Assembly (NCBI RefSeq): GCF_001038425.2
Contig: NZ_LDPV02000024.1
Span: 124,001-188,000, forward strand
DNA length: 64,000 bases
Reading direction: 5' to 3'
Origin: Ornithinibacillus contaminans
Lineage (GTDB): Bacteria; Bacillota; Bacilli; Bacillales; Amphibacillaceae
A program made the position numbers and the translations under genes. This document shows, in pieces, positions 46,807 to 59,710 of this stretch. Position 1 is the first letter of the stretch. Every line of letters starts with the position of its first letter. Below the pieces are notes generated by a model that worked only from the letters and a program-made list of their open reading frames with translations, was not told where the DNA came from and searched no databases.

Positions 46807-46843
46807 ATAAAAAATTACCTATCACAAAATGGATAGATAATTT
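46807..46843 (-). terminator. Terminator of the LysR gene
   Basis: Arms AATTACCTATC (46813-46823) and GATAGATAATT (46832-46842) pair over eleven bases, with one G-U, and are followed on the minus strand by TTTTTTA, 20 bases after the LysR stop. Confidence 0.85.
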
Positions 46844-46861
46844 CTGGTTCAACATGTGGTA

Positions 46862-47722
46862 TCAGAGTAATGCTTCTTTCGTTAACATTTGAATAAAATG
46901 ATCGACTTGTGGTAGTTCGCGAATTCCTTCCTGATAAGAAACCCAGGTGTATCTTGTTACTGGTTTTCCACCTAACTCGAGTGCAATATGTGGAAACTCA
47001 TCCATCATCGAATCAGATACACTTTTAGGAAGAACTGCCATCCCGATTCCTTGTTTCATAAATTGCTTACATGTTTCAATTTGGTCCACGGTCATCATTC
47101 GAAGTGGTTTTATCTGATGCTGGTTTTGATAGAGCCAATTATCCACCAGTTCATGCATGCTGTCATCACTTTTAAAGGATATTAATGGGCGTTCCTTTAA
47201 TCTATCTTCTGGAAAAGGCTCTGTATCAAAAATATACAATGGATCGTCAAATAATCGAATACTAGTACTCTCTTTTAGCTTCTCCCCACGAATGATACAA
47301 ACATGATAATCTTTATGATTTTTTCGAATATCTTCACTTATACCTGTCACTAAATCTATCGTTACTTTCGGATAAAGACTTGTATATTCTCCAAGTATTT
47401 TTGGAAGAAACCGTTGACTAATTAACGAAGAGCATGCAATCGATAATGTCCCTTGCACTTCTTCACTCGATTGGGATAGCTTGTTCATAATCGCTTGTTC
47501 TTTAGCTACTACCTCCTTCGCATGTTCTAAAATAATTTCGCCACTAGGTGTTAGCACTAAGCTTTTCGGCGTGCGGATGAAAATCGTTTGGCCAAAATAA
47601 TCTTCTATAAATCGGAGTCGCTGTGTCACAGCTGGTTGCGAAATTAACACTTGTTTTGCCGTTCCACGTATCGTACCAACTTCTTTTAATTTCAATAATA
47701 ACTCGTAATCCTCAATTTTCAT
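46862..47722 (-). CDS. LysR-family transcriptional regulator
   Basis: A 286-residue LysR-type regulator. The N-terminal winged helix (residues 1-60) contains GTIRGTAKQVLISQPAVTQRLRFIE. The C-terminal two-lobed effector domain runs from about residue 88 (GTLSIACSSLISQRFLPKIL). The target and ligand cannot be told from sequence. It lies 83 bases after pyrE on the same strand, where no pyrE terminator is seen. A TATAAT box near 47770 suggests its own promoter. In B. subtilis a sulfur-assimilation cluster follows pyrE instead, so this pocket is lineage-specific. Confidence 0.93.
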   Translation of the reverse strand: MKIEDYELLLKLKEVGTIRGTAKQVLISQPAVTQRLRFIEDYFGQTIFIRTPKSLVLTPSGEIILEHAKEVVAKEQAIMNKLSQSSEEVQGTLSIACSSLISQRFLPKILGEYTSLYPKVTIDLVTGISEDIRKNHKDYHVCIIRGEKLKESTSIRLFDDPLYIFDTEPFPEDRLKERPLISFKSDDSMHELVDNWLYQNQHQIKPLRMMTVDQIETCKQFMKQGIGMAVLPKSVSDSMMDEFPHIALELGGKPVTRYTWVSYQEGIRELPQVDHFIQMLTKEALL

Positions 47723-47805
47723 GATAAAAATCCTTTACTAGATAATTTATAGTTATATAGATTCATTATATAATAATTATCTACTTATTGCTTAGAAATA
47801 ATAGA

Positions 47806-48422
47806 TTAGGATTCAATCAATGTACGCCACTTCAATAAATGTACTTTATCTTCCTCACTAATCTTATTTTCATCAATTAATGCTTCAAGTAACATTTCAT
47901 AACTAGTAAGACTTTCATACGTCAATTGTGATTGTGCAAAGTTATCAGATGCTTTTTTCAATCCATACGTGACGATTGAGAAAACGGAGAGCACCTCAGC
48001 CCCGTCACTTCTTAACGCATCGACCGCTTCCAATGCAGAGCCACCAGTGGAAATTAAATCTTCTATTACGAGTACCTTCTTTCCAGTAACACTTGCACCT
48101 TCGATTTGGTTTCCTTTGCCATGTCCTTTTGGCTTCGAACGGACATATACCATAGGAAGATTGAGAAGATCAGCTAGCCAGGCTGCATGTGGAATACCAG
48201 CTGTAGCACAGCCTGCTATTACATCAGGCTTTATGTTCATTTCCGATATTTTCGCATTAAACGCAGCAGCAATCTTTTTCCGTACCTGTGGATAGGACAT
48301 CGTGATTCGATTATCACAATAAATTGGCGACTGAATACCAGATGTCCAGGTAAAGTATTCAGTCGGATTAATTTGTACTGCTTTAATATGTAGTAAGTCT
48401 TTTGCTAATTCCTTTTGTAAAC

Positions 48423-48426
<4 letters not shown>
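47806..48426 (-). CDS. pyrE: Orotate phosphoribosyltransferase
   Basis: A 206-residue enzyme joining orotate and PRPP to form OMP. The PRPP-binding loop is VLVIEDLISTGGSAL near residue 116, and YVRSKPKGHGKGNQIEG is the catalytic loop. The ATG at 48426 overlaps the pyrF stop (ATGA) and has a GGGAGG site inside the end of pyrF; an upstream in-frame start is not needed. It is the last gene of the pyr operon. Confidence 0.97.
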
Positions 48427-50786
<2,360 letters not shown>

Positions 50787-50790
<4 letters not shown>

Positions 50791-53700
50791 GATAATACGG
50801 CCTCGTTAGCGGATATTGGATTAGCACTGAATGAAGTTGAATCAATAACGTTTAGAATAGCACTTGCCGTATCTAAATTTGTTAAACAGGCGATTCCATG
50901 CTCAACAGACAATCTTCTAATCATAAATCCATCCGACCTTGGCTGCTTGCCAGAAGTCAAGGTATTGATGACAAATTGCACTTGGCCTTGCTCGATAATG
51001 GATAGGACATTTGGTTCTTCTGCTCCAATTTTAGCAACCTCTGTTACTGGAATGCTTGCTGCTCGTAAGAAGTTTGCTGTTCCTTCTGTTGCATACACTA
51101 GAAATCCTAGTTGATGGAATCGTGAAGCTACTTCTAACATTTCAGTCTTATCTTTGTCAGCAACTGTTATTAGGACTGCCCCCTCATTCGGAACGGATAT
51201 TCCTGCTGCCAGTAATCCTTTGTAAAGGGCTTTTTCCAATGTTTTATCATAACCAATTGCTTCTCCAGTTGATTTCATCTCTGGTCCAAGTATAGTATCT
51301 ACACTCCGAAGCTTTTCAAAGGAGAATACTGGGATTTTTACTGATACTTGATCAGATTCTGGTAGTATCCCAGATTGATAACCTAAATCCGCTAGTTTTT
51401 CTCCTAAAATACATCTAGTTGCAAGATTAGCCATGGTCACCCCAGTTATTTTACTCAAGAATGGGATGGTTCTACTTGCTCTTGGATTCACCTCAAGCAC
51501 ATATACGTTTTCCCCGCGGATGATAAATTGGATATTAATTAATCCTTTTACACGAAGTGCGGTGGCAATCTTAATCGTAGCATCTAAACAAATCTCTTTT
51601 ACACTGGCTGAGATTCGTTGTGGAGGATATACCGCAATAGAATCTCCCGAATGAACACCGGATCGTTCAATATGTTCCATGATTCCTGGTACAATTGTTG
51701 TTTCCCCATCACTAATGGCATCCACCTCGATCTCCATTCCAGTAATGTATTTATCGATTAAGATTGGGTGGCGGTCATTAATATGACCTGTTTTGGTTAG
51801 ATACGCTTGTAATTCATCCGTACTATAGACGATTTCCATTCTACTTCCACCAATAACATAGGAAGGACGAACGAGAACTGGATACCCAATCCCCTCCGCA
51901 ATACCAACTGCCTCTTCCATGCGTTTGACTGCTTTCCCCTCAGGACGTAAGAGATTTAATTCATCCAATAAGACTTCAAATTTATCGCGATCCTCAGCAG
52001 TGTCTATGGCAGTTAAATCGGTACCAAGAATCGTTACCCCGCGCCGCGTTAATCCTTCTGCTAAATTAATGGCGGTCTGTCCACCGAATTGCACAATTAC
52101 ACCAATTGGTTTTTCGAGATTAATGACATGCATGACATCCTCTAGTGTTAATGGTTCAAAATAAAGCTTATCCGATATACTAAAGTCGGTTGAAACCGTC
52201 TCTGGATTATTGTTCATGATGATTGCTTCATAGCCCATTTCTTTAATTGCTAGCACTGAGTGTACTGTTGCATAATCAAACTCTACACCTTGCCCTATTC
52301 GAATTGGACCAGATCCTAGTACGAGAACCTTTTCTCTGTTCGATGGAACTGATTCATTTTCCTCTTCATACGTGCTATAAAAATACGGGGTTTGGGAATA
52401 AAATTCTGCTGCACACGTATCCACCATTTTAAATACAGGAGTGATATTCTCCGTAATACGATATCGGTAAAGCTCATCCTCATTTACTTCCCAAAGTCTG
52501 GCAATCTGCTGATCAGAAAAACCTTTCTGTTTGGCAATTTGTAAGTGCACCGAATCGAATTTACTCGTTACTAATCTCTGTTCCAGTTGAATAATTCCCT
52601 CCATTTTCCTTAAGAAGAATGGATCAATTTTGGAAATTTGATGAATCTCCGCTAAGCTTATACCCTTTCTAAATGCTTCAGCGATGACAAATATCCGTTC
52701 ATCATCCGCTTTTTTTAGTCTTCGTTTTAATTCTTCGACAGGCGTATGAACTAAGCTTTCAATCCATAGCTGCTCCGTTCCAATATCCATCGAACGTATT
52801 CCTTTTAATAAGGATTCTTCAAAATTTCTGCCAATCGACATGATTTCGCCTGTTGCCTTCATTTGTGTTCCCAGCGTTCGATCGCCGGTTACGAACTTAT
52901 CGAATGGAAAACGTGGTAATTTGGTTACAACATAATCTAAAGCTGGTTCAAATAAAGCATAGGTGGTTCCTGTAATTGGATTACTTATTTCATCTAATGT
53001 TAAGCCAACGGCAATCTTGGCTGCCATTTTAGCAATTGGATAGCCCGTTGCTTTAGAAGCAAGTGCAGATGACCGACTGACACGTGGATTAACTTCAATG
53101 ATATAGTAGTTAAAGCTACTAGGGTCAAGTGCTAACTGTACGTTACAGCCTCCCTCAATCTTAAGTGCTCGAATAATTTTTAAAGATGCATTGCGTAATA
53201 ACTGGTATTCCCTGTCACTTAATGTTTGAGAGGGTGCAACAACTATAGAATCCCCCGTATGGATACCAACTGGATCGATATTTTCCATGTTGCAAACCAC
53301 AATTGCTTGGTCGTTTTTATCTCGCATTACTTCGTATTCAATTTCTTTAAAACCTGCGATGTTTCGTTCGATTAAACATTGGTTAACTGGTGATAGTGCT
53401 AAGCCATTCCTAGTGATTTCTTTTAAATCGGCTTCGTCATAGCACATCCCTCCGCCTGTTCCACCTAATGTATAAGCAGGACGAACGATTAATGGGTAGC
53501 CAATTTCTTGTGCAAAATCCAACGCTGCATCAACTGTGGTGACAATTCGACTAGCTGGCACTGGTTCCCCTATTTCATTCATTAAATCACGGAATTTTTC
53601 CCGATCCTCAGCCTTCTGAATTGCTTCAAGAGAAGTACCAAGAAGCTTTACTTGATATTTTTCTAATATTCCTGTTTCATCTAATGCCACTGCTAAATTT

Positions 53701-53987
53701 AATCCTGTCTGCCCGCCCAAGGTAGGTAAGAGTGCATCGGGCTGTTCCTTGCGAATAATTTTCGTCAAAAACTCTACTGTTAGTGGTTCCATGTAAACCT
53801 TATCCGCAACCGTTTGATCGGTCATAATGGTTGCTGGATTTGAGTTTGCTAATATAACGGTATAACCTTCCTCACGCAAAGCTTGACAAGCTTGTGTTCC
53901 GGAATAATCAAATTCCGCTGCCTGCCCGATAACAATTGGTCCTGAACCGATTACGAGTATTTTCTGGATGTTTGTATTTTTAGGCAT
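50787..53987 (-). CDS. carB: Carbamoyl-phosphate synthase large subunit
   Basis: A 1066-residue enzyme made of two related ATP-grasp halves (about 1-550 and 551-930) and a C-terminal MGS-like regulatory domain from about 935. Both halves begin with a nucleotide-site motif, [17 protein letters not shown] and [16 protein letters not shown]. It makes carbamoyl phosphate from bicarbonate, ATP and ammonia channelled from CarA. It overlaps carA by eight bases. In B. subtilis terms it is pyrAB, the pyrimidine-regulated form. Confidence 0.98.
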
Positions 53988-55080
53988 AAACTTCTTCCTC
54001 CCGCTTCACGATATTTTGTTTGATTAAGGCTAAAAAGTCGTCAAATAAATAATTGGAATCCTCTGGACCTGGTGAGCTTTCTGGATGATATTGGACCGAG
54101 AATGCAGGGTAAACACTATGTCGTATACCTTCTACTGACTGATCATTTAATGCAATTTGTGTTAGTTCCAATGCTGTTTTTTCTAAGGAATCACGTGTAA
54201 CGGCATAGCCATGATTCTGGGAAGTTAAAAATGCTTTACCGGTTAGAATGTCTTTTACAGGATGATTTCCTCCACGATGTCCGAATTTCATCTTCTCTGT
54301 TTCCGCACCACAAGCTAGTGCTAATAGCTGGTGACCAAGACAAATTCCAAAGATTGGAATGTATGGCAATACATCTCGGATCATGGCAATCGCTTCTGGA
54401 ACATCGGTTGGATCACCAGGGCCATTGGTAAGCATAATTCCATCTGGCTTCAATCTTTTGATACTTTCTGCTGGATAATCATAAGGCACTACCGTTACAT
54501 GACAATTTCGCTTTGTTAATTCTCGTAAAATACCATGCTTCATTCCAAAATCTACCAGGACAATTCGATAACCCCGGCCCGGGACAATATATGGTTTACT
54601 AGTAGAAGTCTGTTTCACTTGATCATGCATTTCTGGGATTGCTTGAAGCAGTTCCAGGATTTCAGCATCTTCTTTTTCAATACTTGTAAGATAACCCCTC
54701 ATCGTTCCCGCTTCCCGAATTCGTTTCGTAAGTTTTCTTGTATCAATTCCGGCTAGCCCTGGGATGTCATGTGCCTTTAGAAAGCTATCCATTCGCTCAT
54801 CACTTCGAAAATTCGAAGGAAATTCGCTATATTCCTTCACAATTAATCCATGAATGAATGGTGCAACTGTTTCAAAATCATCACGGTTAATGCCATAATT
54901 ACCGATGAGTGGGTACGTTAATGTCACGATTTGGCCGCAGTAGGAAGGGTCAGATATAATTTCTTGGTAACCGGTCATACTTGTATTAAATACAACCTCA
55001 CCACTGATCTCACGCTCACTTCCAAAGCCTTCTCCGATGAAAACTGTTCCATCCTCTAACACTAATTTTCGCTTAGCCAT
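53980..55080 (-). CDS. carA: Carbamoyl-phosphate synthase small subunit
   Basis: A 366-residue glutaminase subunit (pyrAA). The class I amidotransferase domain in the C-terminal half holds the nucleophile elbow [14 protein letters not shown] and the [11 protein letters not shown] triad motif. It opens [19 protein letters not shown]. The ATG at 55080 follows a GAGGAGGAG site and overlaps the pyrC stop by eight bases; a longer frame upstream is not part of the family protein. Confidence 0.97.
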   Translation of the reverse strand: MAKRKLVLEDGTVFIGEGFGSEREISGEVVFNTSMTGYQEIISDPSYCGQIVTLTYPLIGNYGINRDDFETVAPFIHGLIVKEYSEFPSNFRSDERMDSFLKAHDIPGLAGIDTRKLTKRIREAGTMRGYLTSIEKEDAEILELLQAIPEMHDQVKQTSTSKPYIVPGRGYRIVLVDFGMKHGILRELTKRNCHVTVVPYDYPAESIKRLKPDGIMLTNGPGDPTDVPEAIAMIRDVLPYIPIFGICLGHQLLALACGAETEKMKFGHRGGNHPVKDILTGKAFLTSQNHGYAVTRDSLEKTALELTQIALNDQSVEGIRHSVYPAFSVQYHPESSPGPEDSNYLFDDFLALIKQNIVKREEEVYA

Positions 55081-56356
55081 GATACTCCTCCTCGTAGACG
55101 ATTTCTCCATCACAAATGGTCATAACTGGGATTCCAGATACCTTCCAATTGTGAAATGGTGTATTTTTTCCCTTCGAATAGAAGGTATGCTTATCAATGA
55201 TGGTTTCTTGTTCTAGATTAATTAATGTCAAATCAGCACGCTCGTTTTCTGCTAATCTTCCAGAAGCTAAATCAAACACCGTTGCTGGTTTAATCGTTAA
55301 CCAATCAACTAGTTGTTTTAAGGTAATTTTGTTCGGTTTCACAAGATAGGTATAAAGTAAAGGAAATGCCGTTTCTAAGCCAACGATTCCAAAAGGAGCA
55401 TTCTGCATTCCTTGCGCTTTTTCATCTGCGCTATGTGGTGCATGGTCTGTCGCGATGATATCCAATGTACCATCTAGTAGTCCTTCGAATAGTGCGGCTT
55501 GATCTTCCTTACTTCTTAAGGGAGGATTCATTTTGAAATTTGCATCATCCTGCGTAATAGCATCTTCATTTAGCAGTAAATGATGTGGGGATACTTCTGC
55601 TGTCACATGGATACCAGCTTTTTTTGCGTCACGGATGACACGAACTGATTCCTTTGTGCTGACATGACAGACATGATAATGGCAGCCTGTTGCTTCGGCT
55701 AATAATACATCTCGGGCTATTTGCACGGATTCACTAAGGGATGGAATACCTGGCAGATTCAATCTAGTACTGATTGCACCATCATGAACCACGCCTCCAT
55801 AGACAATCGAATTGTCTTCACAGTGTGCCACGATTGGCTTTTTAGCTTTTGCTGCTAGTTTCATCGCACGTAGCATGGCATCTGCTGTTTGAATTCCGAC
55901 ACCATCATCAGTGAAAGCAAACACATCATGTGCTAATGTTTCGATATCGGTTAGTTCCTCACCGTTTAAGCCTTTTGTTATAGCAGCATACGGCAACACG
56001 CGAATAACCGCATCCTGGTTAATTTTTTCTAAAAGCTCCTGTATTGCTTCTTCATTATCAGGCACTGGATTTGTGTTTGGCATGGAGCATACAGTTGTGA
56101 ATCCTCCTCTAGCTGCTGCTTTTGTTCCAGTTTTAATAGTCTCCTTATGTTCACCACCAGGCTCTCGTAAGTGGATATGTACATCAATCATACCTGGTAT
56201 CAACAACTGTCTTTGGCAGTCTATAATGCGATTAGCTTCTTCCTCTATCGACGTCGTACTGATTTGCTTAACCTCGCCATCTTCAATAAAAACATGACAA
56301 TCTTGCAGCTCACCATTTTCCATTAATTGTTTAGCGTTCTGTAATAATAGTGTCAT
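55073..56356 (-). CDS. pyrC: Dihydroorotase
   Basis: A 427-residue zinc amidohydrolase that closes the dihydroorotate ring. Zinc ligands lie in DVHIHLREPGGEHKET, HCEDNS, HVCHVSTKES and ATDHAPH. The ATG at 56356 is used; a TTG one codon upstream is also possible. It overlaps pyrB by 26 bases. GGGGGA in the end of pyrB acts as the ribosome binding site. Confidence 0.97.
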   Translation of the reverse strand: MTLLLQNAKQLMENGELQDCHVFIEDGEVKQISTTSIEEEANRIIDCQRQLLIPGMIDVHIHLREPGGEHKETIKTGTKAAARGGFTTVCSMPNTNPVPDNEEAIQELLEKINQDAVIRVLPYAAITKGLNGEELTDIETLAHDVFAFTDDGVGIQTADAMLRAMKLAAKAKKPIVAHCEDNSIVYGGVVHDGAISTRLNLPGIPSLSESVQIARDVLLAEATGCHYHVCHVSTKESVRVIRDAKKAGIHVTAEVSPHHLLLNEDAITQDDANFKMNPPLRSKEDQAALFEGLLDGTLDIIATDHAPHSADEKAQGMQNAPFGIVGLETAFPLLYTYLVKPNKITLKQLVDWLTIKPATVFDLASGRLAENERADLTLINLEQETIIDKHTFYSKGKNTPFHNWKVSGIPVMTICDGEIVYEEEYHG

Positions 56357-57236
56357 CAATAATCCCCCATTCTGTTAGTACATGTATGAGTATAGCCATT
56401 CGCATATAGACTCCATTGGCCATCTGCTTAAAAATCCTAGAACGATCATATTCTACTATGTCCTTATCAATTTCTACCCCGCGATTAACTGGGGCAGGAT
56501 GTAAAATAATCGCATGATCCTTCATCTGCTTTTCTCGCTGTTTGGTTAATCCAAAAGCTTCCAAATAACCTGCTGTATCGTGTTTATTCGTATGTCGTTC
56601 ATGCTGAATTCGAAGTAGCATTAGTACATCACATATTTCAACTGCTTCATCTATAGTGATATAAGGATATTGTAGGGTCTCATCCTCATAACCAGGAGCA
56701 GCACATAAATACACGATTGCCCCAAGCTTTTCTAGTGCAATAGCATTGGATTTCGCTACTCGACTATGCTTGATGTCACCTACAATAACAACCTTTATTC
56801 CCTTTATACATCCGAATTCCTGGTATATTGTTAATAAATCCAACATGCACTGGGTTGGGTGCTCAGCCTGCCCAGATCCCGCATTGATGATCGGGACGGC
56901 TATGTTAGAAGCTAATTCTGTCATCCAGTTATCAGCTTCATGACGGATGATTGCCACATTTGCTCCGATTGCTTCAAAGGTTTTTACTGTGTCATATAAT
57001 GACTCCCCTTTGTTCATACTAGAGGCTTCTGCATGAAAATCTAATACTTCCATTCCTAGTTTCTTTTCAGCAACTGTAAAGCTCATTTTGGTTCTCGTAC
57101 TAGTTTCAAAGAATAGATTTGCAGCAAACAGCTGTTTGGAGATTGTAAAATTGCTTTCTTGTAGATTAGTCGCCGAATCTAGTAATTGAATAATCGTCTC
57201 ACTAGATAATTGCTTCATTGAAATAAAATGATTCAT
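56331..57236 (-). CDS. pyrB: Aspartate carbamoyltransferase
   Basis: A 301-residue catalytic subunit that joins carbamoyl phosphate and aspartate. The phosphate site is FFETSTRTKMSF, and HPTQCMLDLLTIY is the second signature. No regulatory subunit (pyrI) is present, as usual in Bacilli, where control is by PyrR. An AGGAGG site precedes the ATG and a PyrR attenuator lies just upstream. It directly follows pyrR; the uracil permease gene pyrP, between them in B. subtilis, is missing. Confidence 0.97.
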   Translation of the reverse strand: MNHFISMKQLSSETIIQLLDSATNLQESNFTISKQLFAANLFFETSTRTKMSFTVAEKKLGMEVLDFHAEASSMNKGESLYDTVKTFEAIGANVAIIRHEADNWMTELASNIAVPIINAGSGQAEHPTQCMLDLLTIYQEFGCIKGIKVVIVGDIKHSRVAKSNAIALEKLGAIVYLCAAPGYEDETLQYPYITIDEAVEICDVLMLLRIQHERHTNKHDTAGYLEAFGLTKQREKQMKDHAIILHPAPVNRGVEIDKDIVEYDRSRIFKQMANGVYMRMAILIHVLTEWGIIDDTIITER

Positions 57237-57276
57237 CGCTACCTCCTAGTTATTCTAGATTTGGATTTTTGAGCAA

Positions 57277-57380
57277 ATAAAAAACCTCTTTGCATTTTGG
57301 TCGCAAAGAGGTACACGTGTAGTAAAAACAAAAGCACACATGAACAATAGCGACCTTGTAAACCTCTCTGGATTTAATTA
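57277..57380 (-). promoter_or_regulatory. PyrR-dependent attenuator upstream of pyrB
   Basis: The minus strand carries AATCCAGAGAGGTT (57361-57374), an exact fit to the PyrR-binding loop ARUCCNGNGAGGYU. It is followed by a terminator with arms ACCTCTTTGC (57284-57293) and GCAAAGAGGT (57303-57312) and a T-run. When UMP is high, PyrR binding favours the terminator and blocks the downstream pyr genes. Confidence 0.92.
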
Positions 57381-57395
57381 AAGGTCCCTTCTTAT

Positions 57396-57947
<552 letters not shown>

Positions 57948-57949
57948 TC

Positions 57950-58050
57950 AACTAAAAAACCTTTTCTCCATGAGGAAAAAAGGTTTTTTAGGATACGTAT
58001 TTCTACGCATCAATCCGTTCCCTTTCTAGCCTCTCTGGACTTATTTAAAG
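57950..58050 (-). promoter_or_regulatory. PyrR-dependent attenuator in the pyrR leader
   Basis: The minus strand has AGTCCAGAGAGGCT (58028-58041), an exact match to the PyrR-binding consensus, followed by a terminator formed by an AAAAACC-type arm and its GGTTTTTT partner within 57953-57990. The terminator T-run ends 15 bases before the pyrR start, so PyrR controls its own synthesis. Confidence 0.92.
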
Positions 58051-58094
58051 GTTCTTATTCATTTGTTCTATTATTTCAGACTTCAAGATACGTG

Positions 58095-59003
58095 TCAATA
58101 ACTTTTTTCGAGAGTTTCCAATAGTTCTTGGAAATAGGCAGGCGCCTCGACTTCAAAGCGTAGCCATTCTCCAGTTGTAGGATGGTTAAATCCAAGAACC
58201 TTGGCATGTAGTGCCTGACCATTTGTATCTAGTGTTTTCCGCGGACCATATTTCGGATCTCCAACAAGCGGAAATCCTATATAGCGCATGTGCACACGGA
58301 TTTGATGGGTGCGGCCAGTTTCTAATTGGCATTCTACATGGGTAAATTCCTGATAACGATGCAAAACTTGAAAATGGGTAACGGCATGCTTTCCATTTTC
58401 CACGATGCCCATTTTTTGACGATCCTTGGGGTCCCGACCAATTGGTGCATCAACGATACCAGTATCATGGTTAATCACGCCATGAACAACTGCTTCATAT
58501 TTACGTTCCACATCTTTGTTGGATAGTTGCTCGGCTAAATGTTTATGGGACTTATCGTTCTTTGCCACAACTAATAGTCCACTCGTATCCTTATCGATTC
58601 GGTGCACAATTCCTGGACGTTCTACGCCATTAATTCCTGAAAGATCGTTACAGTGATAAAGTAGTGCATTTACTAATGTACCAGTCTGATGCCCAGCAGA
58701 GGGATGAACAACCATTCCTTTTGGTTTATTAATTACTAATAAATCATTATCCTCGTACATTATAGCCAAAGGAATATCCTCTGGTTCGATATCTAATGTT
58801 TCCGTTTCAGGAATAGACCACGTAATGGTATCCCCTTCCTGGCATTTATAATTCGCTTTCACAACCTCACCATTTACGAATACATGTCCTTTCGTAATCC
58901 AGGATTGTACTTGAGATCGAGATTGCTCTTGATTAATTTCAGCCATTAACTTGTCAATCCGAGTCTTGGCGTCTATTTCCGTTACAACATGCTGTAATTT
59001 CAT
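58095..59003 (-). CDS. ylyB: RluD-family pseudouridine synthase (YlyB-like)
   Basis: A 302-residue pseudouridine synthase. The N-terminal S4 domain (about 15-75) binds RNA. The catalytic motif GIVHRIDKDTSGLLVVAKN contains the essential Asp, and QLETGRTHQIRVH is the later signature. It modifies 23S rRNA or tRNA uridines; the site cannot be assigned from sequence. The ATG directly follows the lspA stop (TAGATG). It corresponds to B. subtilis ylyB, just upstream of pyrR. Confidence 0.95.
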   Translation of the reverse strand: MKLQHVVTEIDAKTRIDKLMAEINQEQSRSQVQSWITKGHVFVNGEVVKANYKCQEGDTITWSIPETETLDIEPEDIPLAIMYEDNDLLVINKPKGMVVHPSAGHQTGTLVNALLYHCNDLSGINGVERPGIVHRIDKDTSGLLVVAKNDKSHKHLAEQLSNKDVERKYEAVVHGVINHDTGIVDAPIGRDPKDRQKMGIVENGKHAVTHFQVLHRYQEFTHVECQLETGRTHQIRVHMRYIGFPLVGDPKYGPRKTLDTNGQALHAKVLGFNHPTTGEWLRFEVEAPAYFQELLETLEKSY

Positions 59004-59474
59004 CTAAGCTGTTCCTTTCTTCTTCTTCTTTTCATCTAATAAGGTAGCAAATATCACGAGTACGACACCGACTGTAAGTGCAGAATCAGCAATATTAAAA
59101 ATTGGGAAATCATATCCAAAGACTATAAAATCAAAGAAATCAACAACTTCATGTCGCCAAATGCGATCAATGAAGTTTCCTATTGCACCACCAAGAATAA
59201 AGGCAAGCGCTACTGCAAATAACTTATTATCCTTTCCATACTTATGCAGGTAATAAATTACTCCTACAATGACGATGATGGTTACAACGTAAAAGAACCC
59301 CATTTTTCCTTCTAACATTCCCCAAGCAGCACCACGATTTCGATGTGAGGTTAAAAAGAAAAAACCATCAATCAACGTAATTTGTTCATACAATTCCATC
59401 TTTTTCACAACTAAAAATTTAGTAAATTGATCTAGTGCGATCAATAATACTGTCACGATATAATAGCGATACAT
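59004..59474 (-). CDS. lspA: Lipoprotein signal peptidase
   Basis: A 156-residue type II signal peptidase with four transmembrane helices. Catalytic Asp residues are at 103 ([10 protein letters not shown]) and 130 ([11 protein letters not shown]). It removes signal peptides from lipidated prolipoproteins. A GGAGG site lies near the ATG. The gene has a promoter of its own after the ileS terminator element; ylyA, which precedes lspA in B. subtilis, is absent. Confidence 0.97.
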   Translation of the reverse strand: MYRYYIVTVLLIALDQFTKFLVVKKMELYEQITLIDGFFFLTSHRNRGAAWGMLEGKMGFFYVVTIIVIVGVIYYLHKYGKDNKLFAVALAFILGGAIGNFIDRIWRHEVVDFFDFIVFGYDFPIFNIADSALTVGVVLVIFATLLDEKKKKKGTA

Positions 59475-59531
59475 TCTCCGTCCTCCACTTCAAAACTACT
59501 TCTTGCAATTACACGGTAAAACCTTAGTTAA

Positions 59532-59560
59532 TCTTATACTGTATTTGGTAAAAATTCAAT
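59532..59560 (-). promoter_or_regulatory. Promoter of lspA
   Basis: On the minus strand TTGAAT (59555-59560) and TAAGAT (59532-59537) have a 17-base spacer, about 60 bases before the lspA ATG. Confidence 0.65.
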
Positions 59561-59582
59561 GGTAATAGCAATGAAGAAATCT

Positions 59583-59690
59583 AAAAAAGAGACAGGATAA
59601 AAGTAATCGAGAAGATATTCCCGAAGCGGCTTTTGTCTCCCAACGTTCGGATGTTATCCTACCAAATACCTTTTACCCTGCCTCTATCTA
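59583..59690 (-). repeat. Long hairpin element D, likely terminator of ileS
   Basis: Outer arms at 59588-59603 and 59670-59685 pair over 16 bases on the minus-strand RNA with two G-U pairs, and a T-run follows there. CCGAA and TTCGG form an inner stem, and the inner CGTTCGGAT motif is related to elements A and C. It lies 25 bases after the ileS stop, so it most likely ends the ileS transcript. Confidence 0.8.
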
Positions 59691-59710
59691 GACACTATCA
59701 ATGTTTTTGT

